From Rhizobium sp. Q54 (lineage in GTDB: Bacteria; Pseudomonadota; Alphaproteobacteria; UBA2966; CAIVPW01), in NCBI GenBank assembly GCA_945947575.1, contig CAMEYM010000002.1:1-64000 (forward strand): a DNA stretch of 64,000 bases. Direction: 5' to 3'. Below are positions 56,819-64,000 of this stretch, piece by piece. Position 1 is the first letter of the stretch. The number at the start of each line of letters is the position of its first letter. Made by a program: the position numbers and the translations under genes. The notes beneath the pieces are model-generated. The model was not told the origin of the DNA. It made no database searches and saw nothing but the letters and a program-made list of their open reading frames with translations.

Positions 56819-57679
56819 ATGTTCTTTCTCATCGGCTTCTTGGTCGTGATCGGCTCGGTCGTCGGGTCGTATAGTGTCCACGGCGACCTCGGCGTGCTGT
56901 GGCAGCCGCTCGAGCTCGTCATCATCTTCGGTGCCGCAGTCGGCGCCTTCATCATCTCCAACCCGAAGTCGATCTTGGGCGGTACGCTCAAGCAGTTGGG
57001 CCGCATCTTCAAGGGCCCGCCGCACCCCAAGGCGCACTACATCGAGCTCCTCGTGCTGATGTACTCGATCTTCCGCCTCTCCAAGGCCAAAGGCATGCTG
57101 GCGCTCGAGGCGCATATCGAGAACCCGACCGAGAGCCAACTCTTCCAGGCCTTTCCGCATTTCCTCGCCAAGCATGGGCCGGTCGAGTTCGTCTGTGACT
57201 ATCTGCGCCTCATGACGATGGGCACCGACAACCCGCACGAAATGGAAGCCCTCATCGACGAGGACATCGAATCGCACAAGCACGAGTCCGCGGCCGTCGC
57301 CCACGCAATCACGTCCATGTCCGACGGCTTGCCGGCGTTCGGCATCGTCGCCGCCGTGCTTGGCGTGATCGTGACCATGTCGAGCATCACCGAGCCGCCT
57401 GAAGTGCTCGGCGGCCTGATCGGCGCGGCGCTCGTCGGTACGTTCCTCGGCGTGTTGCTCGCCTACGGCCTGATCGGCCCGATCGCCAAAAACCTCGAGT
57501 TGTACGGCGAGGCCGACACCCAGTACTACAAGTGCCTGAAGGCGGGCCTTCTCGCTCACATGGCCGGACACGCGCCGGCGGTCTCGGTGGAGTTCGCCCG
57601 CAAGACGCTGCTGCACCACGAGCGTCCGAGCTTCCAAGAGTTGGAAGCGGCCGTGCAGGAAGCGCCCCAGGTCTCGTAG
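56819..57679 (+). CDS. motA: Flagellar stator protein MotA
   Basis: A 286-residue inner-membrane protein with four helices (two at about 1-50, two at about 165-225). Signatures are VIIFGAAVGAFIISN, MSDGLPAFGIVAAVLGVI with the proton-channel Pro, and AALVGTFLGVLLAYG. The cytoplasmic loop carries acidic/basic residues that touch FliG. It is 17 bp upstream of motB. The ATG start gives a typical MFFLIGFLVV N-terminus. Confidence 0.96.
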   Translation: MFFLIGFLVVIGSVVGSYSVHGDLGVLWQPLELVIIFGAAVGAFIISNPKSILGGTLKQLGRIFKGPPHPKAHYIELLVLMYSIFRLSKAKGMLALEAHIENPTESQLFQAFPHFLAKHGPVEFVCDYLRLMTMGTDNPHEMEALIDEDIESHKHESAAVAHAITSMSDGLPAFGIVAAVLGVIVTMSSITEPPEVLGGLIGAALVGTFLGVLLAYGLIGPIAKNLELYGEADTQYYKCLKAGLLAHMAGHAPAVSVEFARKTLLHHERPSFQELEAAVQEAPQVS

Positions 57680-57696
57680 GAGGCTTAGGCTAGGTC

Positions 57697-58581
57697 ATGG
57701 CGGGCAAGGAAGAGGCCAACCACGGCGGCACGGCGCCGATCATCGTGCGCCGCATCAAGAAGATCGCAGGCGGCCACCACGGCGGCGCGTGGAAGGTCGC
57801 CTACGCCGACTTCGTGACCGCCATGATGGCGTTCTTCCTGCTGCTGTGGCTGCTGAACGTCACCACCGACGAGCAGAAGAGCGGCATCGCCGACTACTTC
57901 GCTCCGACCGCCGTCACCCTCGCCCGCTCGGGCTCCGGCGGCATCTTGGGCGGCCGCACGGTCGCCGACGACGGTGCCCGCGGCGAAGGCACGCCCATCG
58001 CGGTGGTCGAGATCGCGCCACCGCCGGTGCGCCAGTCCGCGGCAGCAGCCGAGGAGGCACAGCGCCAGCAGCGGGCCGCGCAGGAGCAGGAGCGCTTCAA
58101 CGAGGCGCAGACAGCGCTGCAGAGGGCACTCGAGGCCAACCCGCAGTTGGCGCAGGTGAAGGACAACGTCGTCATCGACATGACACCTGAGGGTATGCGC
58201 ATCCAGCTGATCGACAAGCAGGGTGGCTCGCTGTTCGCGTCGGGCTCGGCGACGATGCCGGAACGCACCCGCACCCTCATCAACCAGATCGCCCAGGTCG
58301 TTGCTTCGCTGCCCAACAACATCTCGGTGTCCGGGCACACCGACGCGACCCCATTCCAGCGCGCCGACGGCTATGGCAACTGGGAGCTTTCGGCCGAGCG
58401 CGCCAACGCCAGTCGCCGCGCCCTTACTTCGGCCGGCATCAGCACCGACCGCATCACCCAGGTGGTCGGCAAGGCGGACACCGATCCGCTCAACGCCGCC
58501 GACCCCTTCCTGCCCGAGAACCGCCGCATCAGCATCGTGCTGCAGCGCCAGGTGCCGGTGCTGCCGCCCAACCTCCGCTAA
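57697..58581 (+). CDS. motB: Flagellar stator protein MotB
   Basis: A 294-residue protein with one TM helix whose proton-binding Asp38 sits in KVAYADFVTAMMAFFLLLW. An Ala/Glu/Gln linker (about 105-150) follows, then an OmpA-like peptidoglycan-binding domain (VSGHTDATPFQRADGYGNWE in part, LSAERANASRRAL, FLPENRRISIVL). Together with MotA and two flagellins it indicates motility. Confidence 0.96.
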   Translation: MAGKEEANHGGTAPIIVRRIKKIAGGHHGGAWKVAYADFVTAMMAFFLLLWLLNVTTDEQKSGIADYFAPTAVTLARSGSGGILGGRTVADDGARGEGTPIAVVEIAPPPVRQSAAAAEEAQRQQRAAQEQERFNEAQTALQRALEANPQLAQVKDNVVIDMTPEGMRIQLIDKQGGSLFASGSATMPERTRTLINQIAQVVASLPNNISVSGHTDATPFQRADGYGNWELSAERANASRRALTSAGISTDRITQVVGKADTDPLNAADPFLPENRRISIVLQRQVPVLPPNLR

Positions 58582-58703
58582 CCATTCCGGCGCACAGCCG
58601 CGGCAAAGCTTGGGTCTTCGGCGTTAGACGCCGGGCCGAGCCCTTGTCGGCGGGGGGTCCGTGCACTAGCCTATTCTGAGTACCTCGGAGGGGTTCAGGC
58701 TCA

Positions 58704-59468
58704 ATGAAGGTCCCGGACCGCACGGTCCATCGTTTCTTCGCGACACCGACGGCGCCGTGCCCCTATTTGCCGGGCCGCACCGAGCGCAAACTATTCACGC
58801 CGCTCGTCGGGGGCGATCCGAACCGGCTGCACGACCTGCTGTCGGCGTCCGGGTTCCGGCGCAGCCAGAGCATCGTCTACAAGCCCGCCTGCGACGGCTG
58901 CCGTGCGTGCGTGCCGGTGCGCATCCGCGTCGCCGACTTCCTTCCTTCGCGCACCCAGCGCCGCATCGAGCGCCGCAACGCCGACCTCGCCATCAAGGCG
59001 CAGGGGCCGCTTGCCACCGCCGAGCAGTACGCCCTCTTCCGCCGCTACCAGAAGAGCCGCCACTCGGAGTCGGGCATGGCGAGCATGGACTTCGGCGACT
59101 ACCAGGACATGATCGAGGACACCACCGTGGATACCGCGGTGGTCGAGTTCCGCCACCCCGACGGCCGTCTGATGGGTGCCTGCCTGTCCGACAAGATGGG
59201 GGACGGCTTCTCGCTCTGCTACTCGTTCTTCGAACCCGACGAGCCGGCGCGCAGCCTCGGCACCTACATGGTGATGTGGCACATCCAGGAGGCCGTGCGC
59301 CAAGGGCTCTCCTACGTCTACCTCGGCTACTGGATCTCCGAGAGCCCGAAGATGGCCTACAAGAGCCAGTTCAGGCCGCTCGAAGGTCTCGTGCTCGCCC
59401 TGCAGGGCTGGCGCGAGCTCGCGCCGGACAGCGCCGGCGACGAAGACGCGGACGACGAGCCCGCCTAG
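58704..59468 (+). CDS. bpt: Leucyl-tRNA--protein transferase Bpt/Ate (N-end rule)
   Basis: A 254-residue ATE1-like transferase adding Leu (bacterial Bpt) to N-terminal Asp/Glu, marking proteins for ClpS-ClpAP. It has CPYLPGRTERKLFTPLVG, the Cys pair CDGCRACVPVRI, RHSESGMASM, and LGTYMVMWHIQEA, then SPKMAYKSQFRP. An acidic tail (DEDADDEP) ends it. The Cys cluster may hold Fe-S in relatives. Confidence 0.93.
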   Translation: MKVPDRTVHRFFATPTAPCPYLPGRTERKLFTPLVGGDPNRLHDLLSASGFRRSQSIVYKPACDGCRACVPVRIRVADFLPSRTQRRIERRNADLAIKAQGPLATAEQYALFRRYQKSRHSESGMASMDFGDYQDMIEDTTVDTAVVEFRHPDGRLMGACLSDKMGDGFSLCYSFFEPDEPARSLGTYMVMWHIQEAVRQGLSYVYLGYWISESPKMAYKSQFRPLEGLVLALQGWRELAPDSAGDEDADDEPA

Positions 59469-59498
59469 GGCTAGGGCATCCACTGGTTCAGAAGTGAG

Positions 59499-59536
59499 GA
59501 GGCCCCTCCCCGCTTCGGGCGGATGGGAGGGGCCTC
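59499..59536. terminator. Strong hairpin after bpt
   Basis: Perfect 12-bp inverted repeat GAGGCCCCTCCC / GGGAGGGGCCTC with a 14-nt loop, between convergent bpt and bioY. No T-run follows on either strand, so it may terminate poorly or protect mRNA 3' ends. Confidence 0.5.
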
Positions 59537-59651
59537 GACCGGCTGTATGTCTCGGGCACGGGGCGTACACGAGAGCCGGGCTTCACGTGTGTCAGGGGGC
59601 AACCTGACGACACCGCAACTACCCGGCCTGGATTGCGTCTCCGTGACAGTC

Positions 59652-60287
59652 CTATGAATCTTTGCGAAAGCCCTGCACGAGCTTCCACGCCAGCGGCAAC
59701 AGCGCCGTGGCGAGCAGCAGCTTGAGAAGGTCACCGACCAGGAACGGCTTCATGGCGACGTTGAAGGCGCGCATGAGGTCCCAGCCGGCGGCCTCGCGGA
59801 CGAAGGCGAAGACGACGTAGAGCCAGAGGACGCCGATCGCGTAGATCACCGCACTGCCGACCGCCATCGCCACGGCGGTTGTGACGAGGCTGCGGTCCCA
59901 GCGATGGCGCTCGCACAGCCAGCCCACGACCTGGGCGGCGACCAGAAATCCGATGAGGAAGCCGCCGGTCGGCCCCATGAAGTAGGCCGGGCCAGGCACG
60001 GCGGCGCCAGCGAACACCGGCAGACCGACAAAGCCCGCGGCGAGATAGAGCAGCACCGAACCGGCGCCGAGCGGCCAGCCGTAGGCGGCGGCGATCACCA
60101 GCACGCCGAACGTCTGCATGGTCATCGGCACCGGGCGCAGCGGCACCTGAATCTTGGCGCACAAGGTGAGGAAGAGCGCGCCGGCGACGACGAGCACCGC
60201 GGCCCGCAGCCATTTGCTGCTTTCGCGTACAGGCCACGCGGCCTCGGCAAGCGTGTGAGCAGTCATCACGGCGGTGTTGGATTGCAC
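59652..60287 (-). CDS. bioY: Biotin transporter BioY (ECF S-component)
   Basis: A 211-residue membrane protein with six helices. Family motifs: IQVPLRPVPMTMQTFGVL, LYLAAGFVGLPVFAG, GPTGGFLIGFLVAAQVVGWL in part, and the C-terminal MKPFLVGDLLKLLLA. No bioMN beside it; BioY can work alone or with a shared ECF module. The first 30 residues are variable; ATG 60266 is an alternative start. Confidence 0.95.
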   Translation of the reverse strand: MQSNTAVMTAHTLAEAAWPVRESSKWLRAAVLVVAGALFLTLCAKIQVPLRPVPMTMQTFGVLVIAAAYGWPLGAGSVLLYLAAGFVGLPVFAGAAVPGPAYFMGPTGGFLIGFLVAAQVVGWLCERHRWDRSLVTTAVAMAVGSAVIYAIGVLWLYVVFAFVREAAGWDLMRAFNVAMKPFLVGDLLKLLLATALLPLAWKLVQGFRKDS

Positions 60288-60320
60288 GGGGACCCCCAGG
60301 TGGGATGTGGAGCGATAGGC

Positions 60321-62600
<2,280 letters not shown>

Positions 62601-62703
62601 GGTCGGGCGTTATACCACGCCTAGTGGTGCGGAGGTCGAGGGGCACTAGAGCTGCGCCTCGATCGGCAGGAACTGCCGTTTGCATGGCCGTCCACCGTCC
62701 GAC

Positions 62704-63552
62704 TCATCGACTTGTCGCGACGGGCCAAGGAAAGAGCTTTTCCACCTTGGAACCCCACGGATCGTCCGTCGCGACTGAAGTCGACGGACGAAGCGCGAGC
62801 GACGTCCAGAGTTGCGGCGTGACCCGCGTCCAACTGGGGTTTTCAAACGGATGGTCAGGCGGCTGACGCTCGAACCGAACAAGGTGCCATTCCTTTGACA
62901 TCCCTCCGACGTCGTAGTGTTCAATCCAAACAACGCGTTCGGCCGGGAGTTGAAAGCGTTCGCAAACTTGAAAGCAAACGCTCTCTATTGAGTTTGTGAT
63001 GGATTGTCCCGGGTTGCCCTCAGTCTGCACCAAGACGATCGCGATGCGGCCATCGGGAAGGTCAATCCTTTCGACGAGGCAGACGCCGTCGCAGCCGTTA
63101 CTCGCCTTGTACGCAAAGAAGTCTGGCTGATTCGCGACCTGCCACAGAGGGTTCCGCCACGGCTCCGCTGTAAAGCCTAGCTGTGTGGGAAACCTCCCAC
63201 GAAGTCGGTCGAAAACCGACGTCTCCGGCATGGGCCGCAACTCGACCGCACCCGAAGTTTCCACGAAGGCGTCATCGGGGTACCGGCGATACAACCGATC
63301 ACGATGCGCTCGAACCTCCGCGGAAATGAGCCCTTTCGATTGGCTCGTCGTTCCGTCGAGTTCATCGTGATGATCGAGACAAAGGTAGACGAGGTTGTCG
63401 AAGCGATCGTCGCCGGAATCACCGTTCAAGTGCGCAACTTGCCCCTTCCGGGGTTCGTCGATGTCGAGTAGCCCGAAACATAGGCAGCACCTTCGACGCG
63501 ACGCAAAAGCTACGCGAGCGGCAAGTCGTTCGTTCAGGTGCTTTCGTCTCAT
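62704..63552 (-). CDS. HNH endonuclease-domain protein
   Basis: A 282-residue protein. The N-terminal HNH module spans residues about 12-70: CCLCFG (zinc Cys pair), VAHLNGDSGDDRFDNLVYLC, and LDHHDELDG, a full HNH pattern. The C-terminal 190 residues form an uncharacterised domain with DLPDGRIAIVLVQTEGNPG and ERVVWIEHYD. It resembles solitary HNH or defence-associated nucleases. The less extreme GC content and neighbour suggest an accessory locus. Confidence 0.75.
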   Translation of the reverse strand: MRRKHLNERLAARVAFASRRRCCLCFGLLDIDEPRKGQVAHLNGDSGDDRFDNLVYLCLDHHDELDGTTSQSKGLISAEVRAHRDRLYRRYPDDAFVETSGAVELRPMPETSVFDRLRGRFPTQLGFTAEPWRNPLWQVANQPDFFAYKASNGCDGVCLVERIDLPDGRIAIVLVQTEGNPGQSITNSIESVCFQVCERFQLPAERVVWIEHYDVGGMSKEWHLVRFERQPPDHPFENPSWTRVTPQLWTSLALRPSTSVATDDPWGSKVEKLFPWPVATSR

Positions 63553-63567
63553 CCAAAGTCCGCGTAA

Positions 63568-64000
63568 CTAGTCGTCTTTTGACATCTTGTAGCCGCAGTA
63601 CGAGCAGAGGTCGCGGTTTTCGACCCACGCGTCGTTCGGCGTTAGGGGCGTTCCGCATGACGCGCACCGCTCCTCCAGTGCGAACCCACAGGCGGCGCAA
63701 GCGTTCTCGTCGTCGTATTGAAGATACGTCTCGCGCGCGCATTCGGGGCAGGCGTCCAGCGGCGATTCGCCTCCGTCCTTCGCCGACCTGTAGACCTCAT
63801 CGTCGAGATGAAGCTGCAACGCGTGTTCAATGGCAGCGCCAGCTTCCATCGACGCGCCACACGCTCGGCAAACACAGTCCACGCCTTCTTGAGCGGTATT
63901 CGTTGGATCAGCCTGAGCAACCAAGTCGGAGTGGCACTCTGTGCAATTGAAGGTCGCCGCGGCCAAGGTCGAAGAATCCCATTCGACAGGGGCGAACGTG
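63568..64000 (-). CDS. Zinc-ribbon protein, N-terminus outside window
   Basis: Open to the window edge upstream (no stop before 64000), so the N-terminus is missing; a TTG at 63966 could start a 132-residue form. The visible part has many Cys pairs: FNCTECHSD, CVCRACGAS, DACPECARETY, CAACGFAL, CASCGTPL and LCSYCGYKM, forming three to four zinc ribbons around a helical piece. It lies 15 bp upstream of the HNH gene and is probably in the same operon. Function unknown. Confidence 0.7.
   Translation of the reverse strand, partial: TFAPVEWDSSTLAAATFNCTECHSDLVAQADPTNTAQEGVDCVCRACGASMEAGAAIEHALQLHLDDEVYRSAKDGGESPLDACPECARETYLQYDDENACAACGFALEERCASCGTPLTPNDAWVENRDLCSYCGYKMSKDD

Overview
This is a very GC-rich chromosomal window from an alphaproteobacterium, most likely a member of or relative of the Rhodospirillales. 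The evidence is 5-aminolevulinate synthase rather than the glutamate route for haem, a RibB protein with a zinc-less GTP-cyclohydrolase-like tail, heme A synthase of the Cox15 type, a CBP3-type cytochrome bc1 chaperone, and the order rpiB-glyA-nrdR-ribD-ribE-ribB-ribH-nusB-thiL / hppA / bamE / DUF177-rpmF-plsX-fabH-ihfA-merR-tRNA-Pro. The species call is an inference from family content and gene order only.

Layout. 0-16 kb is mostly core: a partial proline-rich lipoprotein, a secreted DUF2927 protein with an HExxH motif, gamma-carbonic anhydrase coupled to argC, an AI-2E family exporter, rplM-rpsI, arsC, cutA and ctaA. Two near-identical short flagellins follow, each behind a consensus-like sigma-54 promoter. 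Next come a periplasmic cupredoxin with a class IIIb adenylate cyclase, and ydcF. 16.2-28.2 kb is an accessory island ending at a tRNA-Pro gene. It carries a decayed cyclase fragment, a possibly truncated membrane protein, an S24 phage-type repressor, a second DUF2927 protein, a tyrosine integrase, a DUF1190 / glutathionylspermidine-synthase-like / DUF350 operon, a serine recombinase, an XRE regulator, an AlpA regulator and phage-like DUF1376 and GGRRxGAGRK proteins.

28.2-47.3 kb is a long minus-strand core block. It covers fatty-acid/phospholipid initiation (plsX-fabH), ribosomal bL32, IHF-alpha, a PA2778/PA2779 peptidase pair, H+-pyrophosphatase, thiamine and riboflavin biosynthesis, NusB, NrdR, GlyA, RpiB and ALA synthase. 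47.5-59.5 kb mixes strands: a degenerate cyclase fused to two 2TM repeats, an OmpA-like lipoprotein, an MFS transporter, hemB, a 3-methyladenine glycosylase, a SET-domain protein, a type III ornithine-like decarboxylase with a long leader, threonine dehydratase, motA-motB and the leucyl-tRNA--protein transferase Bpt. 59.6-64 kb has bioY, parC, an HNH nuclease and a partial zinc-ribbon protein.

How it works together. Flagellins plus MotA/MotB indicate a motile cell with sigma-54-controlled late flagellar genes. ALAS and a metal-site-divergent HemB feed haem synthesis, with CtaA making heme A for cytochrome oxidase. The riboflavin genes form a tightly packed operon with nusB and thiL, probably driven from upstream of rpiB. 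The points most worth following are the cupredoxin-cyclase pair, the PA2778/PA2779 pair, the degenerate cyclase-2TM fusion, and the glutathionylspermidine-synthase-like module lying between two recombinases in the island.
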